A stretch of DNA of 64,000 bases, taken from Saccharospirillum mangrovi (lineage in GTDB: Bacteria; Pseudomonadota; Gammaproteobacteria; Pseudomonadales; Natronospirillaceae). The position numbers and the translations under genes were made by a program. Position 1 is the stretch's first letter. Each line of letters begins with the position of its first letter. The stretch is from the NCBI RefSeq assembly GCF_003367315.1, contig NZ_CP031415.1, forward strand, positions 1,486,001-1,550,000. The letters run 5' to 3'. Shown in pieces: positions 9,301-17,373 of the stretch. Under the pieces are notes generated by a model. That model was not told the origin of the DNA. It saw only the letters and a program-made list of their open reading frames with translations, and did not search any database.

Positions 9301-9409
9301 TGGCGTAATCCGGGGCGAGTTCGCCTTCAAAACCGGCGGCGTTGAGCGCGTCCAGGTAATCCAGATAGTGGCGTTGAACCGGGGTGACTTCAGCAATACG
9401 AGGGATCAT
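6353..9409 (-). CDS. ydiJ: FAD-linked and Fe-S oxidoreductase, YdiJ type (D-2-hydroxyacid dehydrogenase)
   Basis: At 1018 residues it matches Escherichia coli YdiJ in length, which supports ATG 9409 (MIPRIAEVTPVQ) over the TTG at 9451. Order: VAO-type FAD domain (SPRGGGTGTNGQ near residue 100, TSNRATIGGMINTDASGQG near 160), FAD-oxidase C-terminal domain (GHVDAGVLHVRP, WGEHGKGVRSEF), a 4Fe-4S segment (CLACKSCSGQCPIKVDVP) and a CCG-type C-terminal domain ending near NVGCCGMAGTYGHE. Such enzymes oxidise D-lactate, D-2-hydroxyglutarate or similar acids and pass electrons to quinone or another carrier. D-2-hydroxyglutarate has been proposed for YdiJ; the substrate cannot be read from sequence. The CBS gene lies 96 bases upstream on the same strand. 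Confidence 0.93.
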   Translation of the reverse strand: MIPRIAEVTPVQRHYLDYLDALNAAGFEGELAPDYANRTVLATDNSIYQVLPQAVIFPKHAQDVQRATALASQTQWHDIVLSPRGGGTGTNGQSLTDGIVVDLSRHLNRILEINAEEGWARVEAGVVKDQLNAALKEHGYFFAPELSTSNRATIGGMINTDASGQGSVMYGKTRDHVLALSTVLLDGTRLDSGPLSEAQLAELKDAPGLIGAIHRTVDDVQIRRHADIDARFPKLNRCLTGYDLAHIRNDAGQFDLNNILCGSEGTLGFIVEAKLNVLRIPKFSALVNVRYDSFETSLRDAQTLMQAQPTSIETVDSKVLGLAKNDISWNGVAEFFPAADGEIIEGINLVEYTADDETELEAGLKRLTDRLDTLAGQPGQCNGYTVARGAAAVGRIWGMRKRAVGLLGNAQGEARPVPFVEDTAVPPENLADFIMDFRAVLDREGLTYGMFGHVDAGVLHVRPALDMKDEASLARVRLITDEVVKLVQQYGGLLWGEHGKGVRSEFAPSFFGDLYPELQAIKRAFDPHNQLNPGKIATADTSQPLTIIDAVTTRGELDRTIPVASWQHQKEAVYCNGNGACYNYDPNDAMCPSWKGTRDRRQSPKGRASLLREWLRALGEQGVNTFDVATAQLQGSGWRQFPTRLKNSLALKRGDYDFSQEVYDSMAGCLACKSCSGQCPIKVDVPEFRAKFLHLYHGRYLRPLKDYFIGTLEFVIPLLARAPFKWIYNGLMRAKPFAWLLKRGAGMVDSPLIHRRHLSDLMRKHGIGWATPARLARLSADEKARSVVIVQDAFTSFFDTDVVGDILALLQKLGFRVWVMPYRANGKPLHVHGFLKAFTRVAQRRQRDFNALAQAGIPLVGIDPSMTLAYRSEYKKYLEGEVPDVWLLQEFLGQRLDQLQAVSEQFRPGRVQLLGHCTEKTNAAASMADWQTVFAALGQELTLKNVGCCGMAGTYGHEARNRDTSARIYDLSWRAVIDSEPSEALVATGYSCRSQVDRLQGVQLRHPLQFLAGQIQTH

Positions 9410-9505
9410 CGACTTCGGCACGTTCGCAAGGACGGCCGGTATTCTAACCAATTGCCGACTGATTACGAGTTGGCCGGCGCGCGTGAACGCACCGGCCCAG
9501 GGCGT

Positions 9506-10000
9506 TTAAGCGCGGGTAACGGGTGCGCGTGGCCCCAGCGGCAGTTTGGAAATGCCATCGGCCGGGCGCTTGCGTTGGTCGGCGGCTGGGTCCTGGTGCC
9601 AGGCGCGCAGTTTGAGCAGCGCCCGCAAAACGTCGGTCCGGGTGATTTCGCCGACGATGCGTTTGTGGTCCACCACCGGGTATTTTTTGGGTTTGTTGCC
9701 GGTCATGGTTTGCGCCAGATCGACAATGCTCAGATCGGCACTCACCGTCAACACATCGCGGCGCATTACATCGGCCACGTGGGCGGAATCTTCGCGGTAG
9801 TAGCTGTCGGTCAGCAGGTGTTTCAGGCAATCCTGCTCGGAAATGTAGCCGACCAGTTGACCACCGGCATCGACCACCGGGCTGCCCAGCAAGCGGTGCT
9901 TGAGCAGGGTTTGCACCGCTTCGGTTACCGTTGCGGTGTCGGCAATGGTGACGCGGGCGGGGGTCATGCAGTCGGCAACGGTGAGGGGTTCGGGTGTCAT
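9506..10000 (-). CDS. CBS-domain pair protein
   Basis: A 164-residue protein made almost entirely of two CBS motifs: about residues 8-65 (VADCMTPARVTIADTATV, GSPVVDAGGQLVGYISEQDC) and 72-130 (VADVMRRDVLTVSADLSI, KYPVVDHKRIVGEITRTDVL). A basic, proline-rich tail follows. CBS pairs bind adenine nucleotides and act as energy or ligand sensors; here there is no attached effector domain. Start ATG 10000 has GAGG 8 bases upstream. It probably shares a transcript with ydiJ, but regulation of that enzyme is only a guess from position. Confidence 0.88.
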   Translation of the reverse strand: MTPEPLTVADCMTPARVTIADTATVTEAVQTLLKHRLLGSPVVDAGGQLVGYISEQDCLKHLLTDSYYREDSAHVADVMRRDVLTVSADLSIVDLAQTMTGNKPKKYPVVDHKRIVGEITRTDVLRALLKLRAWHQDPAADQRKRPADGISKLPLGPRAPVTRA

Positions 10001-10228
10001 GGTGGCGTCCTCTTGGCTGGGTTGGTCAAGCAAAGACGCCCTCAGGGTAGCCAAGGCGGGAATGGCTGGCAAACCGACTGGCGGTCCTTTACTTCGGCAA
10101 TTTTTTTTCAATATTTCTAACGGAAGGCCAAAAATCCTACGAACGGTAAAACGATTCTTCAAACGGTCGTCGGTTAGCGTGGTGTTGCCCCCAACGATTT
10201 GGGGTTTCATCCAACCGAGGGACCGATC

Positions 10229-12685
10229 ATGCTTCGACCCAACTTTCGTTTTCATCGCACCTTTGTCTGGCTGCTGCTGTGTTTCGCACTCAGCGCCTGT
10301 GTTCCCAACCCGTTTGAATTCACCGAACCCGGCACGGCCAGGTTGGTGACCGAGGAACGCTTCAATAACCCCGTGCTCTCGCAAGCCGGAATCATCGAAT
10401 ACAGCAGCAGTAACACCGACGTCGCGACTGTAGACGCCAACGGCCTGGTGGTTGCCCTGGCCCCCGGCCAAAGCCAAATCACCGCCACCCAAACGCTGGG
10501 CGAGCGCATTCAGAGCATCGACTACAGCGTGGAAGTGATTACCCGCCAGGCCAGTCTCACGGCCTGGGTGGGGCCGTTGGGCAGTGAGCTGCAACTCTCT
10601 GACGGCACTGAAGGGGTGAATTTGTTCACCACCAGCGATGCCAACTGCAACCCCATTCAATTCGCCCACTGCGCCAACAGCCAAAGCTTGCGTCTGCGAT
10701 CCACCTCCAGCGCGGCCGTAACGCTGAGCCAGCCGGGCTATGTTCGCTTGCAGCATGGCGAACATGAGTGGTCGGGGATGTTGAGTGCGGATTGGTTTGA
10801 GGGGCGGCGGTCCCACTCGGTAGTCGCTTTTCGCGGGCGGCTTTGGGTGATTGGTGGGCTGGGTGACCGGCTGGGTATCCCCCAATACCTAACCGACATC
10901 TGGTCGTCCACCGACGGCACCACCTGGGTGCCCGAACAGTGGGACAACCAGTCGGAGCTGTTGCCCAGTGGCAACACCAGCCAGGTGGTGCTGTTCAATA
11001 ACGCCCTCTGGCTGATCAACACCAACACCGGGGCGCTCTGGTCGACGCTCGATAGCCCCGAGCACGACAGCGGTTTTGTCTGGCAGGCGCGGGGGTCGAT
11101 CGGTGCCGGGTTTGAGGGCCGCAGCGCTAGCTCGGTGGTTGTCTCGCACGACGGCGACGGCACCGAGCGGCTGTGGCTGGTCGGCGGGGATTCCGGGAGC
11201 GGCTACCGGAACGACGTCTGGACCTCAACCAACGGCACCGAATGGGCGCGCCGGGAACCCAGCGCCAACGGCAAAGTCTTTTCGGGTCGTGCTGATCACC
11301 AGGCGGTGTTTTTCAACAACCGGCTTTGGGTGATTGGCGGCAATATTGGAGACCTATACATCAACGACATCTGGTCGTCCGCCGATGGTAAAGACTGGCG
11401 AGAGGAAACCCGCCAGGCTGAATTTTCGGGCCGATACGGGCACCGCGTTGTGGTGTACAACGATGGCCGTGGCGAGCGGTTGTGGTTGGTGGGTGGGACA
11501 AGGCGGGTTTGGGTCGACAACACTGCGGAAGGTTTTAATGAGCAACTTCTAAACGACGTCTGGTCTTCCGCTGATGGCACGCACTGGCGCCAGGAGACCG
11601 TGGATGCCGCGTTCTCGAGTCGCAGAAACCACGCCCTGGTCGTCTTCAACCAGCAGCTTTGGGTGGTGGGCGGGCATGGCGGGTCTTTCCTGAACGATGT
11701 CTGGTCCAGCCGCAACGGCCAGGACTGGCAACCCCACACCGCCGAAGCCGCCTTCAGCGGGCGCTATAGCCACCAGGCGGTGGCCTTCGCCGACCGGCTT
11801 TGGGTGATCGGCGGTTACGGCGGCAGTTATAACAACGACGTCTGGTCCTCCGCCGATGGCCTGCACTGGCAGCAACACCGCGTCCACGCCGATTTCTCGC
11901 CACGCTCAGACCATCGGGTGGTCGTGTTCAACCAGCGGCTGTGGCTGGTGGGTGGGCTATTGAACGTCAATCGCACCCCGGACGACTACAGTAACGAGGT
12001 CTGGTCCAGTGCCGATGGCGTGCAGTGGCAACGCGTGCTGGCCGAGGCACCGTTCAGCCCACGCGCAGCGCACGCGTTAGTGGTGTTCGATAATCGCCTC
12101 TGGGTCATCGGCGGCACAGCGTGGAAAGACGGAGACAGTGTACAGCGACGGACAAACGACGTCTGGTCGTCCAGCAACGGCCGCGACTGGATCGAAGAAA
12201 CCGCCCAAGCCGGCTTCTCCGCCCGCGCCAGTCACCAGGCGGTGGTCTTCAACGGCCAGCTTTGGGTGATCGGTGGCCTTGGCGCTGGTAACGGCGTGGT
12301 GTGGTCCTCCCAGGATGGCCGCCACTGGCAGTCGCGCCCCGACGCCAACCTGACGACCCGTTTTGGGCACCAGGCCCTGGTCACCCAGGATGCCCAAGGC
12401 GAGCGGCTTTGGGTGATCGGTGGCAATATTTTGGGTGAAGGACCAACCAACCAACTCTGGACCACCCGCAACGGCACCCACTGGACCGCCGTTGACGACC
12501 CCCACAGCGAGCTGAACCGCTTCTCGGCTCGCACCGGCCTTCAGGCTCTGAGCTTCGATAACCGGCTTTGGGTGATCGGTGGGACTGATAACAACGGCTC
12601 TGTGTTGCACGATGTCTGGCGCTCGGCCGAGGGTGTGAACTGGCAGAAGGGGTTGCAGGTGGACGTTGAGTTTGAGGAGCGCTAA
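10229..12685 (+). CDS. Kelch-like beta-propeller lipoprotein with BIG2-like N-terminal domain
   Basis: An 818-residue predicted lipoprotein: basic start, hydrophobic core, lipobox LSAC. Residues about 40-115 resemble a bacterial Ig-like BIG2 domain (SNTDVATVDANG, ALAPGQSQITATQ). From about 190 to the end there are roughly twelve Kelch-type blades of 45-60 residues, each with RLWVIGG or a variant, then NDVWSSADG and a Trp. The second blade is degenerate (ALWLINTNTG). Twelve blades would make two six-bladed propellers. The consistent DVWSS..G..W ending makes this a distinct Kelch subfamily. Start ATG 10229 follows GAGGGA. Surface or periplasmic binding is inferred; ligand unknown. A strong terminator follows. 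Confidence 0.8.
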   Translation: MLRPNFRFHRTFVWLLLCFALSACVPNPFEFTEPGTARLVTEERFNNPVLSQAGIIEYSSSNTDVATVDANGLVVALAPGQSQITATQTLGERIQSIDYSVEVITRQASLTAWVGPLGSELQLSDGTEGVNLFTTSDANCNPIQFAHCANSQSLRLRSTSSAAVTLSQPGYVRLQHGEHEWSGMLSADWFEGRRSHSVVAFRGRLWVIGGLGDRLGIPQYLTDIWSSTDGTTWVPEQWDNQSELLPSGNTSQVVLFNNALWLINTNTGALWSTLDSPEHDSGFVWQARGSIGAGFEGRSASSVVVSHDGDGTERLWLVGGDSGSGYRNDVWTSTNGTEWARREPSANGKVFSGRADHQAVFFNNRLWVIGGNIGDLYINDIWSSADGKDWREETRQAEFSGRYGHRVVVYNDGRGERLWLVGGTRRVWVDNTAEGFNEQLLNDVWSSADGTHWRQETVDAAFSSRRNHALVVFNQQLWVVGGHGGSFLNDVWSSRNGQDWQPHTAEAAFSGRYSHQAVAFADRLWVIGGYGGSYNNDVWSSADGLHWQQHRVHADFSPRSDHRVVVFNQRLWLVGGLLNVNRTPDDYSNEVWSSADGVQWQRVLAEAPFSPRAAHALVVFDNRLWVIGGTAWKDGDSVQRRTNDVWSSSNGRDWIEETAQAGFSARASHQAVVFNGQLWVIGGLGAGNGVVWSSQDGRHWQSRPDANLTTRFGHQALVTQDAQGERLWVIGGNILGEGPTNQLWTTRNGTHWTAVDDPHSELNRFSARTGLQALSFDNRLWVIGGTDNNGSVLHDVWRSAEGVNWQKGLQVDVEFEER

Positions 12686-12710
12686 GGCGCGGGTTCCGGT
12701 AGTCAAAAAG

Positions 12711-12735
12711 AAGGCGCCATAAGGCGCCTTTTTTT
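12711..12735 (+). terminator. Rho-independent terminator
   Basis: AAGGCGCC-ataa-GGCGCCTT followed by a T-run. It ends the Kelch lipoprotein transcript and lies just beyond the stop of the convergent proS gene. Confidence 0.9.
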
Positions 12736-12752
12736 GTGGCGGTTGGCTGGCT

Positions 12753-14477
12753 TCAGCCTGCCAGCCGTTGTTGCAAAAAGGCCAGGGCGTTCGCCAGCGG
12801 TATGGCTTCTTTGTCGTCGCTGCGGCGCGCTTTGTATTCCAGCTCGCCCTCGGCCAGGCCACGGTCGCTGACCACCAGACGATGCGGGATGCCGATCAAT
12901 TCCATGTCGGCGAATTTCACGCCGGGGCTGGTTTTTTTGTCGCGATCGTCCAGCAATACGTCGATGCCGGCGTCGCTTAATTCACGGTACAGACGCTCGG
13001 CCACTTCCATCACTTCCGGCGATTTATGGGCGTTCAGCGGCACAATGCCAACCTGGAACGGGGCCAGCGCATCGGGCCAGATGATGCCGTTGTCGTCGTG
13101 GTTCTGTTCAATGGCGGCGGCCACGATGCGGCTGACGCCAATGCCGTAGCAGCCCATCAGCATGGTTTGGGCTTTGCCGTTTTCATCCAGCACGGTGGCG
13201 TTCAGGGCTTTGGCGTATTTGTCGCCCAACTGGAAGATGTGGCCGACTTCGATGCCTTTGGCGATTTTCAGTGTGCCAACGCCGTCCGGGCTGGGGTCGC
13301 CTTCGACGATGCTGCGCAGGTCGGCGATGTCCGGCAACGGCAGGTCGCGTTCCCAGTTGATGCCGAACCAGTGCTGGTCGTCGATGTTGGCACCGGCGCC
13401 GAAGTCGCTCATCAGGCTGACGGCGCGGTCGATGACAATCGGCATCGGCAGGTTGATGGGGCCAAGCGAGCCGGGGCCGGCACCGACGACGGCCCGAATC
13501 TGTTCTTCGGTTGCCATGGTCAGCGGTGCTTTTACCTGTGGCAGTTTTTCGGCTTTGATTTCGTTCAGTTCGTGGTCGCCGCGCACCAGCAGGGCAACCA
13601 GGCCGCCTTCGATGCCGTCTTCGGCGGCTACAATCAGCGTTTTGATGGTTTTTTCGATCGGCAAACCAAAACCTTCGACCAGGGCGGCGATGGTTTTGGT
13701 GTTGGGGGTATCGACTTTGCGCAATGCTTCGGTGGGTGCGGCGCGTTCGCCGGCGGGCATCACGGCTTCGGCGCGTTCGATGTTGGCGGCGTAGGTGCCG
13801 GTGTCGGAATAGGCGATGTAGTCTTCGCCGGAGTCGGCCAATACCTGGAATTCGTGCGAGCTGTCGCCGCCAATGGCGCCGCTGTCGGCCAGTACCGGGC
13901 GGTAGGTGAGGCCCAGGCGATCAAAGATGCGGCAGTAGGCGCGGTGCATGTTTTCGTATTCGGCTTGCAGCGATTCGAGTGAGACGTGGAAGGAGTAGGC
14001 GTCTTTCATGATGAATTCGCGGGCGCGCATGACGCCGAAACGCGGCCGGAATTCGTCGCGGAATTTGGTTTGAATCTGGTAGAAGTTGGCCGGCAGTTGT
14101 TTGTAGCTGGTCAGTTCGTTGCGGGCGATGTCGGTGATCACTTCTTCGTGCGTGGGGCCGAAAACGAAGTCGCGCTCGTTGCGGTCTTTCATGTGCATCA
14201 TCAGCGGGCCCATGGCGTCCCAGCGGCCGCTTTCCTGCCACAGTTCGGCCGGTTGTACGCAGGGCATTAATACTTCCTGGGCGCCGGCGCGGTCCATTTC
14301 TTCGCGCACGATGCGTTCAATTTTGCGCAGCACTTTCAGGCCGGTGGGCATCCAGGTGTACAGGCCGGAGGCGAGTTTGCGCACCATGCCGGCGCGCAGC
14401 ATCAGTTTGTGGCTGGCGATAACGGCGTCGGCCGGGGTTTCCTTGACGGTGGCGATCAGATACTGGCTTGCGCGCAT
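12753..14477 (-). CDS. proS: Prolyl-tRNA synthetase
   Basis: Charges tRNA-Pro with proline; cytoplasmic class II synthetase of the bacterial type, 574 residues against about 570 usual. Visible: N-terminal [18 protein letters not shown], motif 2 region [21 protein letters not shown], an inserted YbaK-like editing domain (about 230-380, [20 protein letters not shown]), motif 3 [14 protein letters not shown] and the anticodon-binding tail. The start at ATG 14477 ([13 protein letters not shown]) matches homologues; the upstream in-frame ATG at 14537 adds a non-conserved Pro-rich stretch. Confidence 0.97.
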   Translation of the reverse strand: MRASQYLIATVKETPADAVIASHKLMLRAGMVRKLASGLYTWMPTGLKVLRKIERIVREEMDRAGAQEVLMPCVQPAELWQESGRWDAMGPLMMHMKDRNERDFVFGPTHEEVITDIARNELTSYKQLPANFYQIQTKFRDEFRPRFGVMRAREFIMKDAYSFHVSLESLQAEYENMHRAYCRIFDRLGLTYRPVLADSGAIGGDSSHEFQVLADSGEDYIAYSDTGTYAANIERAEAVMPAGERAAPTEALRKVDTPNTKTIAALVEGFGLPIEKTIKTLIVAAEDGIEGGLVALLVRGDHELNEIKAEKLPQVKAPLTMATEEQIRAVVGAGPGSLGPINLPMPIVIDRAVSLMSDFGAGANIDDQHWFGINWERDLPLPDIADLRSIVEGDPSPDGVGTLKIAKGIEVGHIFQLGDKYAKALNATVLDENGKAQTMLMGCYGIGVSRIVAAAIEQNHDDNGIIWPDALAPFQVGIVPLNAHKSPEVMEVAERLYRELSDAGIDVLLDDRDKKTSPGVKFADMELIGIPHRLVVSDRGLAEGELEYKARRSDDKEAIPLANALAFLQQRLAG

Positions 14478-14591
14478 GAACGTTCTCGTGGTTGGCGGTG
14501 GGTCAATTGGATTAAAGGGCCGCCATTGTAGTGGCAATGGCGGCGCAGGTGTAGTTGATGGGTAATCGTTGGTGGTTGGCTTGACGGGTGA

Positions 14592-15032
14592 TTACCAGGT
14601 GCCCTGGTTGGGCATCGATTGCCACGGCTCGGCCGGGGGTAGCGAGTCGCCGGCTTGCAGCAGTTCGATGGAAATATTGTCGGGGCTGCGCACGAAGGCC
14701 ATGTGGCCGTCGCGCGGTGGCCGCAGGATGTCGATGCCCATGGCCATCAGGTGTTGGCAGGTGGCGTAGATGTCGTCAACGCGATAGGCCAGGTGCCCGA
14801 AGTTGCGGCCGCCGGTGTATTCCTCTGGGTCCCAGTTGTAGGTGAGTTCGACCATCGGTGCCTTGTCGGCCAGGGCGCGGTCGCGGTCTTCCGGGGCGGC
14901 GAGGAAAACCAGGGTGAAGCGGCCTTTGTCGTTGTCGGTACGGCTGATTTCGGTAAGGCCGAGGCCGTCGCAGAAAAAGCGCAGTGAGGCGTCGATGTCG
15001 CTGACGCGGACCATGGTGTGCAGGTAACGCAT
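14592..15032 (-). CDS. gloA: Lactoylglutathione lyase (glyoxalase I)
   Basis: Converts the hemithioacetal of methylglyoxal and glutathione to S-lactoylglutathione. A single VOC-fold protein of 146 residues. The metal ligands expected of the Ni-dependent bacterial class are present: His5 (RYLHTM), Glu in [16 protein letters not shown], His in [10 protein letters not shown] and Glu in SIELLQ. The C-terminal 15 residues are an extension. Start ATG 15032 follows AGAGG at 7 bases; the long upstream frame is not conserved. It lies between proS and a GNAT-like gene on the same strand and may be cotranscribed with the latter (32-base gap). Confidence 0.95.
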   Translation of the reverse strand: MRYLHTMVRVSDIDASLRFFCDGLGLTEISRTDNDKGRFTLVFLAAPEDRDRALADKAPMVELTYNWDPEEYTGGRNFGHLAYRVDDIYATCQHLMAMGIDILRPPRDGHMAFVRSPDNISIELLQAGDSLPPAEPWQSMPNQGTW

Positions 15033-15064
15033 AAAAAAACCTCTGTCGTTTTGGTCGGTCGGTG

Positions 15065-16180
15065 TTATTCGTCGGTGTGTTTGAACGGCAGCGCTTGCGT
15101 CATTTGTTCGCGGTAGCGTTCGACCATCTCGGCTTCTTCTTCGCAGAAGCGTTCGACGGCTTCGCGGAAATCCGGTCGCGCCAGCCAATGGAACGAACGG
15201 GTGATGCGCGGTTCAAACCCGCGGGCAACTTTGTGTTCGCCCTGGGTGCCGGGGTCGAAACGTTGCAGGCCGTGGCGGATGCAGTAGTCGATGCCCTGGT
15301 AATAGCAGCATTCAAAATGCAGGTTGTTGTATTCATCGAGGCAACCCCAGTAGCGGCCGTACAGGGTGGTTGAATCGCGAAAGCACAGTGCGGCGGCGAC
15401 GCCTTCTTCGCCACGAAACGCCATGAACAGCACCAGGCTGTCGGCTTGGGTTGCCAGCAGTTGCTCGAAGAATTCCAGGTTCAAATAGCCTTGGCGGCCG
15501 CGCTTTAAATAAGTCGCGTGGTAGAAGATGTAGAACTGGCGCAGCGCGGCGGTGTCGATTTGCGCGCCTTCGAAGCAGCGCAGTTCCAGGCCCTGTTCTT
15601 CGATGGAGCGGCGTTCTTTGCGCAGGTTTTTGCGTTTGCGCGAGGCGAAGCGGTCGAGGAAGTCGTCGAAGTCGCGGTAGTTTTGGTTGCGCCAGTGGAA
15701 CTGTACGTCCCGTCGTTCTGCCCAGTCGGTGTGTTCGGCCCAGAGGTCGGCGGTGGCGTCGTCCGGGAACAGCAGGTGGCAGCCGCTGTAATCCTGTTCG
15801 AGTGCTTCGGTTTGCAGTGCCTGGGCAAGGCGGGTGACCAATGGCGCATTCAGCGGCGCGCTGGCTCGTGGTCCCATAGAGGGTGTATAGGGCAGGGCGC
15901 AGACCAGTTTCGGGTAGTACGGCAAGCCGTGTTGTTCGTAGGCGTGGGCCCAGGCCCAGTCGAAAACGTATTCGCCCCACGAATGGGTTTTGCGGTAGGT
16001 GGGCAGGGCGATGTCATGATCGTCATCGCGCAACACCAGGTGGTGCGGTGCCCAGCCGCCGTCGGCCTGGCAGACGCCGCTGTCTTCCAGGGCGCGCAGG
16101 AAGCTGTTTCGGCAGAAAGGGTTGTCGCTGTTCCGGCCTAGGTGTTCAGGCCAGTGGGTGTGCCATTGTACGTCTGGCAT
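15065..16180 (-). CDS. DUF482 / COG3146 GNAT-like acyltransferase
   Basis: A 371-residue cytoplasmic protein of the family annotated as GNAT-like or 'peptidogalycan biosynthesis' proteins. Seen: [68 protein letters not shown], and a C-terminal GNAT half with [21 protein letters not shown]. The FemX-like double-GNAT fold suggests acyl or aminoacyl transfer; the substrate is not established. Start ATG 16180 ([10 protein letters not shown]) follows AGGAAAGG; the upstream ATG at 16210 is possible. A perfect TATAAT -10 lies at 16214-16209 on this strand. Confidence 0.85.
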   Translation of the reverse strand: MPDVQWHTHWPEHLGRNSDNPFCRNSFLRALEDSGVCQADGGWAPHHLVLRDDDHDIALPTYRKTHSWGEYVFDWAWAHAYEQHGLPYYPKLVCALPYTPSMGPRASAPLNAPLVTRLAQALQTEALEQDYSGCHLLFPDDATADLWAEHTDWAERRDVQFHWRNQNYRDFDDFLDRFASRKRKNLRKERRSIEEQGLELRCFEGAQIDTAALRQFYIFYHATYLKRGRQGYLNLEFFEQLLATQADSLVLFMAFRGEEGVAAALCFRDSTTLYGRYWGCLDEYNNLHFECCYYQGIDYCIRHGLQRFDPGTQGEHKVARGFEPRITRSFHWLARPDFREAVERFCEEEAEMVERYREQMTQALPFKHTDE

Positions 16181-16208
16181 GGGGCCTTTCCTGGGTAAAT
16201 GCCGGTGC

Positions 16209-16214
16209 ATTATA
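16209..16214 (-). promoter_or_regulatory. -10 box for the DUF482 gene
   Basis: TATAAT, perfect, on the minus strand about 29 bases before the ATG at 16180. The -35 is poor. It sits back to back with the HIT gene promoter. Confidence 0.45.
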
Positions 16215-16247
16215 CGGGCTGAGTTCGGTCTGACACAGGGCCGCCGG

Positions 16248-16275
16248 TTAACGGTCGAAGTCTTTGAGGTACAAT
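16248..16275 (+). promoter_or_regulatory. Probable sigma-70 promoter of the HIT gene
   Basis: TTAACG, 16-nt spacer, TACAAT. The HIT gene ATG is 22 bases after the -10, preceded by AGGAGGG. Confidence 0.5.
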
Positions 16276-16296
16276 GCCGGCCATTAGGAGGGCTCG

Positions 16297-16734
16297 ATGT
16301 TCGAACTGGATTATCGCTTACAAAACGATTGCGTCGAAGTCGGCGAACTGATGTTGAACCGCATTCTGTTGATGAAAGACGCCAATTACCCCTGGTTGAT
16401 TCTGGTGCCGCAACGCGATGGCATCAGCGAGGTTTTTCAACTGGATGAAGATGATCAGGAACAGCTGATCTGGGAAAGCAGCTTCGTGGCCGAACGGCTG
16501 ATGGACACCTTTAACGGCGACAAGATGAACATTGCTGCTTTGGGCAATGTGGTCCCGCAGTTGCATATTCATCACGTGGTCCGCAAGCAAACGGACGCGG
16601 CCTGGCCAAACCCGGTTTGGGGGGCGGTGCCGGCCAAGGCGTACCCGCGTGGCGCGTTGCGGCAACGGGTGCTGGCTTTGCAACTGGCGTTTGAGACGTC
16701 GGTCTTTAAACCGGCTGAGCCGCCGGCGGCCTGA
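16297..16734 (+). CDS. HIT (histidine triad) family protein
   Basis: A 145-residue HIT hydrolase/transferase. The triad is QLHIHHVVR near residue 90, and NILLM-like and WLILVPQRDG segments precede it. HIT enzymes hydrolyse nucleoside phosphoramidates or related nucleotides; the true substrate here is unknown. Conserved context in gammaproteobacteria is weak. Start ATG 16297 has AGGAGGG immediately upstream. The gene is divergent from the DUF482 gene, and 111 bases separate it from the PAP2 gene. Confidence 0.9.
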   Translation: MFELDYRLQNDCVEVGELMLNRILLMKDANYPWLILVPQRDGISEVFQLDEDDQEQLIWESSFVAERLMDTFNGDKMNIAALGNVVPQLHIHHVVRKQTDAAWPNPVWGAVPAKAYPRGALRQRVLALQLAFETSVFKPAEPPAA

Positions 16735-16845
16735 ACGGCGGTCGGTGCCAGTCGGGCTCTGGGTTGTCATGAAAACTTCATCGAACAGTCAGAAAGGTGA
16801 CACGGGCGAATGAATAATAGGCGCCATGACGATGGAGGTTTCTTC

Positions 16846-17373
16846 ATGAAATGGCTGCAGCGCATCCAACATCTGGACACCCTGACTTTTAACTGGTGCA
16901 TGGCGCGTCGTCGTCGCGAGCGCATCACCGCTTTGAGTCGCGCAGTGTCTCGCACGGCCGATGGCTGGCTCTATCTGGTCTTCTTCGGCATTTACGCTCT
17001 GGCGCAACCGGAATCTGGCATTGCGCTCGCTAAGATCGCTGTGATGGCGTTCGCGGTGGAACGCGGCATTTATTGGGTGTTGAAAAACACCTGCCGGCGT
17101 AACCGCCCGCAAGAGGCCATCGACGATTTCACCAGCTTTATTATCCCGTCTGACAAATTCAGTTTCCCGTCGGGCCACACCTCGGCCGCTTTCCTGTTTA
17201 CGGTTCTGGTGGCCAGCCAACTGCCGGTATTGATGCTGGCGTTGCTGTTGTGGTCTTGCTGTGTGGCGATGTCACGCATCTTCCTGGGTGTGCATTTCCC
17301 GACCGATACCCTGGTGGGCGCTGCCCTGGGTTCGCTGGTCGGTTACTGGGCGTTGGGAGGATTCGTACTGTGA
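16846..17373 (+). CDS. PAP2 family membrane phosphatase
   Basis: A 175-residue inner-membrane phosphatase of the PAP2/PgpB superfamily. All three signature blocks are present: KNTCRRNRPQEA (motif 1), FSFPSGHTSAAF (motif 2, catalytic His) and SRIFLGVHFPTD (motif 3, nucleophilic His). Hydrophobic helices alternate between them. I chose ATG 16846, 8 bases after GGAGG, over the in-frame ATG 16810. Its stop overlaps the GTG start of the following glycosyltransferase (GTGA), so the two are translationally coupled. This suggests dephosphorylation of a lipid carrier or phosphatidate that feeds a glycolipid step. Confidence 0.92.
   Translation: MKWLQRIQHLDTLTFNWCMARRRRERITALSRAVSRTADGWLYLVFFGIYALAQPESGIALAKIAVMAFAVERGIYWVLKNTCRRNRPQEAIDDFTSFIIPSDKFSFPSGHTSAAFLFTVLVASQLPVLMLALLLWSCCVAMSRIFLGVHFPTDTLVGAALGSLVGYWALGGFVL

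Noticed and set aside
10790-12680. CRISPR or tandem DNA repeats in the Kelch gene
   Set aside because: Repeats are at protein level, about 45-60 residues, with diverged DNA. No CRISPR array was seen anywhere in the window.
13026-13982. 318-codon ORF opposite proS
   Set aside because: Shadow frame; composition is Gly/Phe/Val/Asp-rich and it has no start context.
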